Shown one piece after another: positions 9,158 through 18,303 of a DNA stretch of 64,000 nucleotides; positions within the stretch are counted from its first letter, which is position 1, and each line of letters opens with the position of its first letter. The DNA is taken from positions 7,284,386 through 7,348,385 of the forward strand of contig NC_087063.1 of NCBI RefSeq assembly GCF_963678635.1. Direction: 5' to 3'. The notes below the pieces were generated by a model, which was not told where the DNA came from, searched no databases, and saw nothing but the letters and a program-made list of their open reading frames with translations. The position numbers were made by a program, and so were the translations under genes. This DNA is from Symsagittifera roscoffensis (Eukaryota > Xenacoelomorpha > Acoela > Convolutidae).

Positions 9158-10669
9158 GTGGAAATGAGACAGGAGGGAAAAGAACTGGATGCTGCAGGTC
9201 AACTGTATGTGGCCCTGACGGAATACAAGAGATTGGATCCGGCGACACCATCACCACTGTCAGTGGATACACCTGGAGACAAGAGGAGTGGACCCGTGGA
9301 GGACCGGTTCAAAAGAATTCTCGAGAGAAGAAGAAATGAGTCAGAAGAGGAGAGTATGGATGAAACTCTCAGCGAAGCCGGTGAGGACATGGAAGTGGGG
9401 AATACGCCTGAACCGAGACCATCAGGGGAGGAGCTCACCACTCAAGAGCTGTTGAAAGACTTGAGCGAGGAGAATTGGGCAGATACTGCCACTCCACCGC
9501 TGACCCCGTCCCCCCGGAAGAATCTGGAGTTGCCATTGGCAAGCGAGACCTCCAATATGGGGATGATACTCTTGAGCTCGGAGGAAAGGGAAAAGAATAC
9601 TTTTGAGGGAAATAGGGACATGTTCCTGGGGTCTCTGAAGGACGATGCTTGGCAGGAGTTCTTGAAGGAATTCAATCAAGAAGTGGGCAGCGAGACGACG
9701 CTGGACAAATTCAAGGAGGAACTGTGGGACACAGTTGTGAAGTATGGAGAACCGCTTCTGATAGGAACGGGCCTGGATGAGAAGGCGAGAAAAGAGCTGC
9801 TGAACAAGCTGATAGAGCTGAGGAATTCACGATCGAAGACTAGAGAAGAGAAATGTGAGGACGGCTCTGCTCTGAAACAAAAAACTGTTGATAAAATAGT
9901 TGATGAGATAAAAGGGGATAAGGTTGGGACTAGTAATATGATTAAAAGTACTAATATCCTTAAGGCTCAAGCAGGGGGGAGGCAAGAGTTGGAGGGGTTG
10001 GAGGTAGACAGAGAGGTCGAATCAGTGATGATAGCCACAACACCCTCAAGCAGAGATGTGAAGACTCGCAAGAGGAAGAGAGAAGTAGAGGGATTGGTTA
10101 GTCCTTCAGTGGATGCTGTTTCGGAAGGAAATTTGAGAGAGACGGCGCCCATGGTTTTGGCTCGATGCAAGACGGCGGCATACAAGAGCAGCACGGAGCT
10201 CAGAAGACCACTCGAAGTAGAGAGGGAGATAGAGGCTTCCACCAGTTCGACATCGGAGGAAGACTTTAAGCCCCAGAAGATAAACGTGAAGAGAGGTTCA
10301 ACGAGTGGACAGACATGGGAAGTGGATGTCGGCAAAGAATGGGTTTCGAAGGCACACCAGGCCACGGGGAAGCAAGTGGCGAGTGATCCACTGGAGAGGA
10401 ATAAAACGAGGAACACCTCCCGGACATGGTGGGTGGCCCTAGAGACATTGAAGGAAATGGAAGACTGCTTGAAGAAGTTGGACAGTGGATTGGCTCGCAA
10501 ACGACGCAATTGGGCCACCCAGCAAAAAGCTGAGGTTAACAAGATAGAATTGGCGAATCAGCTGAAGAGGTCCTGGCAGAACTTGTTGAAGGATCATTTC
10601 GAAGAGGCAATGAGGACATCTCACCTGGAGTCTGGTGGGAATAGAGTTGGAGACATTGACCTCATATGA
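9158..10669 (+). CDS. ORF2 charged middle region (A)
   Basis: This is in the same frame as the previous ORF, separated by a single TAA codon, so it is the same polypeptide broken by one stop or read through it. The sequence is rich in Glu, Lys and Ser, with patches such as KTRKRKRE that could bind nucleic acid or act as nuclear signals. It is poorly conserved in B and C, which keep acidic and basic linkers at this place. The C-terminal portion (RSWQNLLKDHFEEAM) aligns with B (ISWRAALQRYFDETM). A frameshift near 10,650 ends the frame. No enzymatic domain is visible. Confidence 0.65.
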   Translation: MEMRQEGKELDAAGQLYVALTEYKRLDPATPSPLSVDTPGDKRSGPVEDRFKRILERRRNESEEESMDETLSEAGEDMEVGNTPEPRPSGEELTTQELLKDLSEENWADTATPPLTPSPRKNLELPLASETSNMGMILLSSEEREKNTFEGNRDMFLGSLKDDAWQEFLKEFNQEVGSETTLDKFKEELWDTVVKYGEPLLIGTGLDEKARKELLNKLIELRNSRSKTREEKCEDGSALKQKTVDKIVDEIKGDKVGTSNMIKSTNILKAQAGGRQELEGLEVDREVESVMIATTPSSRDVKTRKRKREVEGLVSPSVDAVSEGNLRETAPMVLARCKTAAYKSSTELRRPLEVEREIEASTSSTSEEDFKPQKINVKRGSTSGQTWEVDVGKEWVSKAHQATGKQVASDPLERNKTRNTSRTWWVALETLKEMEDCLKKLDSGLARKRRNWATQQKAEVNKIELANQLKRSWQNLLKDHFEEAMRTSHLESGGNRVGDIDLI

Positions 10670-12266
10670 CAGGCTGAAGTTGGGAAGCAAGAAGCTAGAT
10701 GTGTATCAAGCACTGATGCAACACGTGGCCAGGGATAATTCAGGCTTGAGCCTGGTTAGGAGGAAGGATGCCACATGTTTCTTGAGATGGATAATGTCAA
10801 TGATGTCTGACAGCACCATCTTGGCGTGCCACCAAAGGGCAAGCGGAAGTAAAACCGTGGAAAGAAGAGTCTCAACGATCATCTTAAACGTGTATCAGAG
10901 TACTGGAATAGAAAAGGAAGATGGTTCCAGACTATCCCTAGAGAACCACAGAAAGCTAGATGAGGTGCGGAGGTTTTTTAACAAGAAGTTCGAAGAAGAA
11001 CATGATGTTCACCGTAACCTGGCCTCGTCAGAGCAGTACTCGAGACCCAGCGAGAAGGGGGAATACCAATACGTGTCAGGAGTGATGGGAATAGCCTACA
11101 ACCCCTTCTTAGACTCAGAAACTGGAGGCGCTCACAGGAACCACGAGGTAGCGGAGCTGCTGAAGTTTTGGACAGAAAAAATAATGGAAATAGACGCGGT
11201 GGAGAAAGAGAGGCCGAGCCTGGGCCTGATTCTTGAGAAGACACCGGAGGTGGTGAGCATACCGCGCTCGAACATGAGAGTTGAAGTGAACATGGGTGAT
11301 GGCAATGGCTTGCTGATCACGAACTTGGGAGTGGTATGGAAGTTACTAAGACCCTCCTGGTGCCCACATTCCCACGCGAGTCTGATCGAGGAGACCACCG
11401 AATGGGTGAGGTTAGCTCCAACGGAAGATGAAGATTTGGCAAAGTTGAGTGTGGTGCACAAACTGATCTTACCTCAGATGAAGGAGTCAGGCGAAAAGAC
11501 GAACAGTCTTGAGTCAGCAAAGAAGATGGAGCCGGGTAGCTGTCTGGATTCTACGTGTGGGAGTGGAGAGCACACCTGCGATGGACGATCATGTGTCAGG
11601 ATATTGTCTTTTCAAAAAAAAGATCTGGTTACTTGGTTTGAAGACATCACGGAAAGGGAGAAAAGTGAAGTACAAATAGTGGCGGAGTGTTACGCGAGAA
11701 CTACGGTGAACATAGCGACAGCTCTCGGATTCTTCTCGAGAATGTGTAGTCTGCAGTCACTGGAGAGGCTAGAGTCTGAACACCATTTAGTGACGGCGTT
11801 GAGCGTGGAATCATGGCCGGGAGTGTTGCAGGTTGCTAGGCGTAGCCAATCGTCGTTTAGCAGCGCTTCCGACGTTTTTGCTGAAAACGAATCGACTAAA
11901 AGTCAAGCTGATCTTTCAGTGAGCGAAATGAAACTAAGGAGCGAAAAGAACCTCGATGGCGATCAAGGGTGGAGCGCCGAGGCCGGGCCCGCGAGCGAAA
12001 CGCTTGTGGACCCCTTTGACGAAGGGGAACGGACGCTTATTCGACCCGACTTTGAGCCGAGCGAGGACCTCGAGCGGGAGGAAGTCGAGAGGACGGAGGA
12101 GGCCTCGGAGCGTTCCGAGGTCGAGCCGCGAGAGGAAGTGTTATTCAGGGGAATGTCCAAATCGGAGACCAAGAGTCATAAGTGGAGAAGAGAATTTTCA
12201 CATCCAGCCAATACCCACTCATCTCTGGCCAAGCAGAGCAACAACGTCACTGTCTTTGTACGATGA
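10635..12266 (+). CDS. ORF2 C-terminal region (A), truncated and fused to foreign sequence
   Basis: Residues from the start to about base 11,832 match B and C: DATCFLRW (B has DALCF), then a segment reading YVSGVMGIAYNPF (B has YVSGIPGMAYNRF), then PSWCPH. A Cys/His cluster with spacing C-x4-C-x4-H-x-C-x4-C lies at about 11,538 to 11,597. Element C keeps the same spacing, while B has lost the second Cys; it looks like a zinc-binding module. After 11,832 the frame runs on into an acidic, Glu/Arg-rich stretch with no counterpart in the other copies, so codons 11,833 to 12,266 are probably not ORF2. Confidence 0.7.
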   Translation: MGIELETLTSYDRLKLGSKKLDVYQALMQHVARDNSGLSLVRRKDATCFLRWIMSMMSDSTILACHQRASGSKTVERRVSTIILNVYQSTGIEKEDGSRLSLENHRKLDEVRRFFNKKFEEEHDVHRNLASSEQYSRPSEKGEYQYVSGVMGIAYNPFLDSETGGAHRNHEVAELLKFWTEKIMEIDAVEKERPSLGLILEKTPEVVSIPRSNMRVEVNMGDGNGLLITNLGVVWKLLRPSWCPHSHASLIEETTEWVRLAPTEDEDLAKLSVVHKLILPQMKESGEKTNSLESAKKMEPGSCLDSTCGSGEHTCDGRSCVRILSFQKKDLVTWFEDITEREKSEVQIVAECYARTTVNIATALGFFSRMCSLQSLERLESEHHLVTALSVESWPGVLQVARRSQSSFSSASDVFAENESTKSQADLSVSEMKLRSEKNLDGDQGWSAEAGPASETLVDPFDEGERTLIRPDFEPSEDLEREEVERTEEASERSEVEPREEVLFRGMSKSETKSHKWRREFSHPANTHSSLAKQSNNVTVFVR

Positions 12267-12289
12267 GCGCATGGCGTCACTACAAACCG
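11833..12289 (+). other. Junction DNA between elements A and B
   Basis: This stretch matches neither the 3' end of elements B and C nor the gag N-terminus of C. It is locally rich in CG and GAGCGA-type codons, and two overlapping frames stay open (to 12,266, and from 11,956). It may be gag or 5' DNA of a diverged relative, or filler from recombination between two elements. I cannot assign it. Confidence 0.4.
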
Positions 12290-13380
12290 AAGGTCTGTCT
12301 TCCAGTTATGACCACCCGGAGATAACCCATCCGGATGTGAACTTCACACCGTGCCCAAGGAACGACATGAGCAGGAAGGCGTCGTCCGCCTCGCCGACCA
12401 GGCCCATGTCAGATGGGATAACGATGGGAGCGTCATCAACGTTCGAAAAGTTGATGATGTCGATGGGCAAGCAAAAGGGCGGCGCGTCATCAAGTACCAG
12501 GCTGCAACCGCAGTTGACCTCATCTTCTCTGGGGCTAACCACGCCATTGGGGGCAGCTGGCGATATAAGTGACATGTTTGCTGGCGTAATGACTGGTCTG
12601 GATGAGCTGAGACGGGACATGACTAAAAGAATAGATCAAGATGACGAGAGAGCTCACCAGGGTCGAGAGAATTTGAGAGATGAACTGACGAAGAGCTCGG
12701 CTATTTTAGGAAGAAGCTTCTCACTCACGCAGAGCGGACTGTGTGTGAGTGTGTTGTTGAACACAGAAGCAACAACAGTGACAATACAGAGGCGAAAGAA
12801 ACTTGGCTACGCAATGCCTCTGAACACAGACTTTCAGAGTGTAGAGAACTTGAAAAAGTTTGATGTAACTAAATGTCCCTTGCATGCGAACCAAGAATGT
12901 ATACTGAAGAGAGTAAATGAATTGAAATCTTCTAGGAAATTGTTTTCAATGAAGTCGGAAACAGATGATGGGTTGTCTAGTTGTTCCAATTTTCCTGAGA
13001 GACCGACAGAAACAGAGTTAGCAGCGGATAAACCGGTACTACCTGAGATAGAACATTTGAAGGGTAAAATATCAGACAAGGAACTAGATTCGCTCTCGGG
13101 CGGTGCTAAGTCGGAATGCAGATGTTTTTCGAAACATAAGGCCGACATAGGTTGCTGTAATTTTGTAGAGCACGAGATTGAGATAGAAGAGGGCTCGGTA
13201 CCTCATAGGGAAGGGGCGAGAAGAATGACCCCTCATAAGTCGGAAGCGTGCAGGAAGGAAATCGAGATGCTAATGGAGTACGACATGATCGAGCCGTCGA
13301 AGTCCCCGTGGGCTTGTGGCGTGGTCATGGCTAAAAAGAAAGGGGGCAACTCAGTTTTTGTTGTGATTTCCGCTATCTGA
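11956..13380 (+). pseudogene. Chimeric frame: gag-like N-part, protease-RT spacer, RT N-terminus (B)
   Basis: The real content starts near 12,290. A Ser/Thr/Pro-rich part is followed by a short coiled coil (DELRRDMTKRIDQDDERA) that resembles the gag coiled coil of element C in place and composition. At about 12,700 it joins abruptly to the spacer that precedes RT (ILGRSFS, LGYAMPLNTD), so capsid, nucleocapsid and protease are deleted. The spacer then runs into the RT fingers region (YDMIEPSKSPWACG), where the frame ends at 13,380 by a frameshift. The first 110 or so codons are junction DNA. Confidence 0.7.
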
Positions 13381-13385
13381 ACGCA

Positions 13386-14208
13386 GTGACTATAAAAGAC
13401 GCATACCCGATTCCCCGCATCGATGAGAGCCTATCCAAGCTGGGAGACGCGAAGTTTTTCACGACGTTAGATTTGGGCTCTGCGTTCTGGCAAGTGCCAC
13501 TCCGAAAGCAAGATCGTGAAAAAACGGGCTTCGCGTGCGAGCTGGGATTGTTCCAGTGGAAGAGGATGCCGTTCGGATTTGTGCAACGCGACGGCCACAT
13601 TCCAGCGACTGATGGCCCAGGCACTCACGAGTGTGACGAAGAAATACGGGAACCTCATCATGTGTTACATCGATAATGTCGTGATCGCAACGCCAACTCT
13701 AGAGGATCACATAGAGAGGTTGTATGAGGTGTTTACTTGCATGAAGCAGGCGGGACTGAAATGTAAACCCTCGAAGTGTGAAATCCTCAGAGACTCCATA
13801 AAGTATCTAGGCCGCCTGGTGGATAAGCATGGAGTGAGACCAGACCCCGAAGCATTCGAAACGGTTTTGACCTGGAAGGCGCCCAAGATAGATACACAAC
13901 TGATGAGCTTTTTGGGGTTTGCTAACTATTATCGGGAGTTCGTCAAGGGATACGCCGACAAGATATACCCCATGCAACAGTTGATGAGAAATAAAGGCAA
14001 AAAGTTCACTTGGACCGATGAGGCACAAGTTGCATTTGAAAACATTAAACGTGAGCTTTGCGAGGCACCAGTCCTCGGCATGCCAACAGAGAAGGGGGTG
14101 TTTGTGTTAGACACGGATGCATCAGTGGCTGTGATATCAGGCATAGTTCACCAAGAGCAAGAGTGGAACGGGGAGAACGGTTCTCCGTCAAATAGCCTAC
14201 GGAAGTAA
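13386..14208 (+). pseudogene. Reverse transcriptase and start of RNase H (B)
   Basis: RT copies element RNA into DNA. The sequence is in one frame to about 13,575 (DAYPIPRIDE, TTLDLGSAFWQVPL) and then another frame to 14,208 (FLGFANYYREF, TDASVAVISGI). The catalytic box at 13,666 to 13,677 reads YIDN rather than YxDD: the second Asp codon GAT has become AAT, which should abolish polymerase activity. After RT comes the connection and RNase H start. The frame is lost at about 14,170; the next residues (YGSKVLSDTEMKYGAP) are in another frame. Confidence 0.85.
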
Positions 14209-15153
14209 GGTCTTGAGCGATACCGAGATGAAGTATGGCGCACCAAAAGCGAAAATGTTCGCGGTGATCATTTTGTGGAAAAGTACAGGGCCCTTCCAGT
14301 TGCTCCTTTCAAGTTGCGTGTGGATAATCGTGCCCTTGCCTTGCTGAAAACCTATTCGATGGACCAAAGTTATATTGGTCGTTGGATCGTGCGCCTGGAT
14401 GGATAGAATGCTGATAGCCTCAGTAAGAAGACAGAATTCTATGAGCGCCTCGAAGAGAAGCAGGCTAACCAAGCGGATATCAAAGACGGGTTTTCATTCC
14501 TAGACAAGGAGACCTACGAAAAAGTACCACTCACTAAGTGGCTGGATAAGTCAGGGCACCCTATACCAGGACACCCTGAACTTCCAGTGGAAACGGCCGC
14601 TGAGATAAAAGTTTTAGCCAGGGATGAACCCGTTCCGCTGGATCTGCTAGTCCGATCCAATCTGGTGCAGCAGGAGCTTACCAGGCTGGGTATAAACAGT
14701 ATAGCTCTGCTAAATAGGACAGTGAATGTGGCGCCGGACGTCATGGGGAAACTTCGTGACTTGCTGGATAGAGAAGTCGACAGACATGATCGTGAGTGGA
14801 TGGAGACCATGCAGCGATTGACCGTAACTGAGAAAACGGAGAAGAGGCCGGTGATCATTCGCGGTCGCAATGTGGAACGGGATTGCCGGTCGATAGGGAA
14901 CCAGCTGGTGACCTCAATGCCGAAGGATGTCTTGTTGAGGACTTCGTTCACAGAACGTGGGAAACCGATCCCGGTCCAAGTCACTGAGGAAGTCAGGGTC
15001 AAATCGAAATCTTGCTTCACGAGAAAAGTACATTTCACAGATGTAAAAGCAGAATACGAGCCGGTCTCGATTGCTCTTCCGGGGACGAAACAATGTCCGG
15101 GGAGTCGGACACCTTCAGGCCCGTGCAGGAAGATTCGTCCGGGGAGAGGTTGA
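14209..15153 (+). pseudogene. RNase H C-terminus and tether N-part (B)
   Basis: RNase H continues in shifted frames (KMFAVI, then FKLRVDNRAL) and has a short deletion of about 45 bases near 14,404, where RLDG is followed by a TAG. From 14,587 an open frame encodes the tether (PLDLLVRSNLVQQEL and onward), which matches the equivalent part of A in position but not closely in sequence. The open frame ends at 15,153, and the tether continues in the next frame from about 15,050. Confidence 0.7.
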
Positions 15154-15725
15154 TGAGACCACCTAGGGACAGAATTTTGTCCGGGGAGTCGGATTCAAAG
15201 CAACCGATGGACAGAGTTTTGTCTGGGGAGTCGAGAAACATCACAGACAGAGTGGAACGTGACGGTGTGGAGTCACTCGACTCAAGTGATGACTCGAGGC
15301 CGCAGTCCTGGGACAACACATCCGATATTACTTCCAATTCTGATGTATCGGAGATTTCGATTCATTCCTTGTTGGTGGACTGGAAACAGCGTGGGCTGGA
15401 CAGAGAAATGCTTCAGGATCCGGACAGAGACAGGTACACCTCCGATGAGGAGGGCACCGTGGTGGATAATGCCGCCGATGAGCTCGAGCTGATAGCAGTT
15501 TCGAAACGCCCAACCAGATTACTGCCACATGGTACGGTCATCCGTACCAATCTGGAGCCATCTGTGCAGGAAGCAACGCCTTTGAAGAAGATATGGTGCG
15601 TCAAGTTGATGGACGATGACCATGCTCCAGAGATAATGAGCGGGCAATTAAACATGATAAAGACGTATCTGAAAACCAGATACCGGCTGTCGGACCTCCT
15701 AAGGGCTCAACAAAATGAAGAATGA
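15012..15725 (+). CDS. Acidic tether with repeated LSGES motifs (B)
   Basis: This links RNase H to integrase. It has four or five copies of a short repeat, [ILV]LSGES, each encoded by TTTGTCCGGGGAGTCG or a close variant (near 15,093, 15,136, 15,178 and 15,214). Acidic patches and then the block YRLSDLLRAQ follow, as in A and C just before integrase. The final TGA overlaps the next ATG (ATGA at 15,722). Compared with element A, a single base has been lost just before this point, so the overlap is a lesion rather than a designed start. Confidence 0.7.
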   Translation: MLHEKSTFHRCKSRIRAGLDCSSGDETMSGESDTFRPVQEDSSGERLMRPPRDRILSGESDSKQPMDRVLSGESRNITDRVERDGVESLDSSDDSRPQSWDNTSDITSNSDVSEISIHSLLVDWKQRGLDREMLQDPDRDRYTSDEEGTVVDNAADELELIAVSKRPTRLLPHGTVIRTNLEPSVQEATPLKKIWCVKLMDDDHAPEIMSGQLNMIKTYLKTRYRLSDLLRAQQNEE

Positions 15726-17392
15726 CGAGCAATCTGAAAAGATGGATCGAGAATGGAGCACCTGACAAAGGCGATTTGGAAGAAGAGAGCTATAAGATCT
15801 TGAAACAGTTCTACCTAAAAAGGAAAGATTTGTTGTATCTGAACAAAGACAGAATCGTAGCCTGTAAACGTAAAGAGGAGGACAGGGTCCTTTACAAGTA
15901 CAATTCAATAGTATTACCACAATTATACCAGACCGAGTTGCTCTTTCGTTCACATGACCAAATGGGCCATCAAGGGGTGGACAAAGTGTATAACAGGATA
16001 CAGAAACGATTCGAATGGCCTGGCTTGAAGAAGGCGTGTGAAAAATGGATCTCTGCGTGCTTGTCGTGCCAACAGGCGAAGGACCCCAGAAAACTAAGAT
16101 TCCCTCTGCAGTCAATAGAATCATCGGGATTCAATGAAGTGGTGCAGATTGATCACCAGAAGATATGCATGACGGCCACGGGCTACAACCAGGTGCTGGT
16201 AATGATTGATCATTTTACGAAATATGCAGAGGCAGCGCCCTGCATGACAGCATCAGCGGAAGAAACATGCGATCATTTGATAAATGTGTGGATAACGAGG
16301 CACGGCTGCCCTATCACTTTCCAATCGGACAATGGCAAAGCATTCGTGGGTGATCTCACGAAGGAGTTAATGAAAAGGTCGCAGGTAGCACAGGCCCACT
16401 CGACCACTTATCACCCGCAAACGAATGGCCTAGTCGAGAGGCAGTATCGCACGCTGGTATCCATGTTGAGAGTTTATTGCTCACGCTACATGGATGACGA
16501 CTGGGATAGACACTTACCGCAAGTGGTGGGTGCTTACAACAGCACAGAGCATTTCACCACGGGAACAAGTCCGCATATGATGCTAACGGGTCACGAAAAA
16601 GCGCTTCCGTTGACGTTTTTCTTCCCTGAATATGAAGGGAAGAGAACAGCACCGCAAATGTACGTGCGGAATGTCATTAGAAGACAGCAGGACCTCAATG
16701 ACTTATGCAGGAGGAACAAGCAACAGGCGCAAATTAGACAAAAAAGGAGGTTTGATAGAAGGACTGCCGATGCAAAAGCCTACTCAATTGGCGATTACGC
16801 CTGGGTATTTCAGGAAGTAGTTCCACCAAAAGGAACCAAAAAAATATTAAAGAAATGGCGTGGTCCATTTCAAATAACAGAAGTGCACCAAGGAGGTCGG
16901 TTTTATCCACTGAGTACAGAAAGAGCAGCTCATTACGAAAAAATCATACCACACAATTCCTCATCAGAGGACTGGTGCATCCCAGCGGACATGCAAGAGG
17001 GAGACTATTTGATAGTGGATCCTGCTTGTGAGGTGAATGAAAGAGGCACTCGCGACAAAAACGACGGAAATGAGGTGGTGGATGATTGCGATCTACCACT
17101 GGACCTAGAGTTGACCGAGCGAGTAGAGGTGGATGACGAAACTCTACCTTATGCCAAAGAGGACTGGGACTGCCCAGAACAGACTGAAATTGACAAAGGA
17201 ATACAACTTGATTTTCCTCTCACTATGGAGACACGCCAGAGCAAGAACGGAAGGGATAAGAAAAAGTACAACCCGTATGGCGAGGATTTCGTCATAGACA
17301 GGATAGTTTTAAGTGATATGATGGAGTCGCTGGTGGGACTGGATGAAGTAGCGGTGCCAAGAGAGATCGACTTGGTAAATGACATGGATTAA
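15722..17392 (+). CDS. Integrase (B)
   Basis: This is the DDE-type retroelement integrase. It has an HHCC zinc motif (SHDQMGH...CLSC) and the catalytic triad D144, D203 and E239 with the standard 35-residue D-E spacing, all intact. A GPY/F-like segment (KWRGPF) follows near residue 378, then the acidic tail. The frame ends at TAA (17,390 to 17,392), where A and C read through, so about 90 residues of tail are lost. ATG 15,722 is only the first Met of the frame after an upstream one-base deletion. Confidence 0.85.
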   Translation: MTSNLKRWIENGAPDKGDLEEESYKILKQFYLKRKDLLYLNKDRIVACKRKEEDRVLYKYNSIVLPQLYQTELLFRSHDQMGHQGVDKVYNRIQKRFEWPGLKKACEKWISACLSCQQAKDPRKLRFPLQSIESSGFNEVVQIDHQKICMTATGYNQVLVMIDHFTKYAEAAPCMTASAEETCDHLINVWITRHGCPITFQSDNGKAFVGDLTKELMKRSQVAQAHSTTYHPQTNGLVERQYRTLVSMLRVYCSRYMDDDWDRHLPQVVGAYNSTEHFTTGTSPHMMLTGHEKALPLTFFFPEYEGKRTAPQMYVRNVIRRQQDLNDLCRRNKQQAQIRQKRRFDRRTADAKAYSIGDYAWVFQEVVPPKGTKKILKKWRGPFQITEVHQGGRFYPLSTERAAHYEKIIPHNSSSEDWCIPADMQEGDYLIVDPACEVNERGTRDKNDGNEVVDDCDLPLDLELTERVEVDDETLPYAKEDWDCPEQTEIDKGIQLDFPLTMETRQSKNGRDKKKYNPYGEDFVIDRIVLSDMMESLVGLDEVAVPREIDLVNDMD

Positions 17393-17673
17393 GATTGGAT
17401 CGACGATCGCTCCGAACCAGAAGTGGAGTTCGAACCAGAGGTGGATCAGACTCATGAGCAAGAATTAACGAACTTGCGAGTGCTCGAATGGCTCCACGAT
17501 CTGCCGATGGATCCTAAAAGAAAATCTTGACGATTCAGGATGTTGATAAAGACGGCATCAAAAACGTCAGCCATGACAATACCGAGTCCAACTAGGTCGC
17601 ACCAGATGGCCCTCTACGCGTTCCGCAATCCAACCTCGATCTGCTCGATTTTGGGCGATCGACGGGGACGTCG
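17393..17673 (+). pseudogene. Integrase tail remnant (B)
   Basis: After the TAA at 17,390, the same frame still reads DWIDDRSEPEVEFEPE and then ELTNLRVLEWL, matching the integrase tail of C. It breaks again near 17,525. The last bases carry the conserved hairpin at 17,658 to 17,675. Confidence 0.6.
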
Positions 17674-17703
17674 ATGGATTTTTTTGTCTGGGGAGTAGGG
17701 GTA
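17658..17703 (+). promoter_or_regulatory. Hairpin plus GTCTGGGGAG motif at macro start (B)
   Basis: ATCGACGGGGACGTCGAT at 17,658 to 17,675 is identical to the hairpin in A. It is followed by a T run and GTCTGGGGAGTAGGGGTAGG, one change from the A motif. The macro frame opens at the ATG inside the 3' arm (17,674). Confidence 0.4.
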
Positions 17704-18303
17704 GGACACACCCACATCGAAAACCTGATCATTAAAAAATTAAAATCGGCAAGAGAAACCGGAGAACTGGAAACGGAAGGCGAGAACGCTAAAAAACCAC
17801 CTTTCGGACGGATTTTAGAATCTTATTTCGACCTACCGAACCATTATTCAAACAAAATCCTCATAACGGACAGCGATTTCATACTCACAGAACGTACATG
17901 CGCTATAGCGATAACCGCGGACGTAAGCTTCAAAACAGCGCTAGCGGCTGACTTTAAAAGAGAGTATAAGAATATCATGTTTTCATGGAAACAGAGGCCT
18001 GGTGTGGGAGGGATGATAGCGCTGCCCCCTGTTGTATCACAGATACCAGGGAAGTATTTGTGTTTAATGGTTACTAAGGCCACTGATAGGCAGCACGTAG
18101 ATCCAGAGAGCTTGGTATTGGCCTTGACTCGACTTAGGGATTTTCTGGTTGATAGAGGAGTGACCTCTCTCTCGTTACCAGTCTATGATCCCAATAGGGG
18201 AAAGCTACATCCGAGAGAGTTGCACGCCCTCATACACGTGATATTTTCAGAAACTGAAATAGAAGTTTACTTACATAAAAAGTACTATCTGAGCATATGC
18301 TAG
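17674..18303 (+). CDS. TARG1/Poa1-like macro domain (B)
   Basis: A 209-residue frame is intact although almost everything around it is broken. Macro domains bind ADP-ribose, and TARG1/Poa1 members remove it from substrates. Matches to that branch are the strand SDFI, the segment CAIAITADVSF in place of the usual N-rich loop, GVGGMIALP, the strand KYLCLMVTK, helix LTRLRDFL, strand SLSLPVYDPNRGKL and the final strand IEVYLH. The catalytic Gly-Cys-Gly-Leu-Asp type loop of TARG1 is not conserved, so enzymatic activity is doubtful; binding is possible. It is in a different frame from integrase here but fused to it in A. Confidence 0.75.
   Translation: MDFFVWGVGVGHTHIENLIIKKLKSARETGELETEGENAKKPPFGRILESYFDLPNHYSNKILITDSDFILTERTCAIAITADVSFKTALAADFKREYKNIMFSWKQRPGVGGMIALPPVVSQIPGKYLCLMVTKATDRQHVDPESLVLALTRLRDFLVDRGVTSLSLPVYDPNRGKLHPRELHALIHVIFSETEIEVYLHKKYYLSIC

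Larger units (their letters stand above)
1..11835 (+). mobile_element. Element A: giant Ty3/gypsy-class retroelement, 5' cut by window, 3' truncated
   Basis: The copy runs from inside RNase H through integrase, a macro-like domain, a leader and most of ORF2. Its order matches elements B and C, so these parts form one unit. Homology to the other copies stops at about 11,832, shortly after the residues SWPGVLQ, so the last roughly 400 residues of ORF2 and the 3' end are missing. It is the best preserved copy from integrase onward: one 880-codon frame joins integrase and macro domain, and about 1,250 ORF2 codons are open without interruption. The 3' boundary is inferred from loss of similarity, not from a terminal repeat. 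Confidence 0.85.

Noticed and set aside
15715-15730. ATGA overlap before integrase as a restart or programmed frameshift
   Set aside because: Alignment shows one base fewer than in element A, which reads through in frame. C has an A-run here but also a different lesion pattern, so no shared signal exists.
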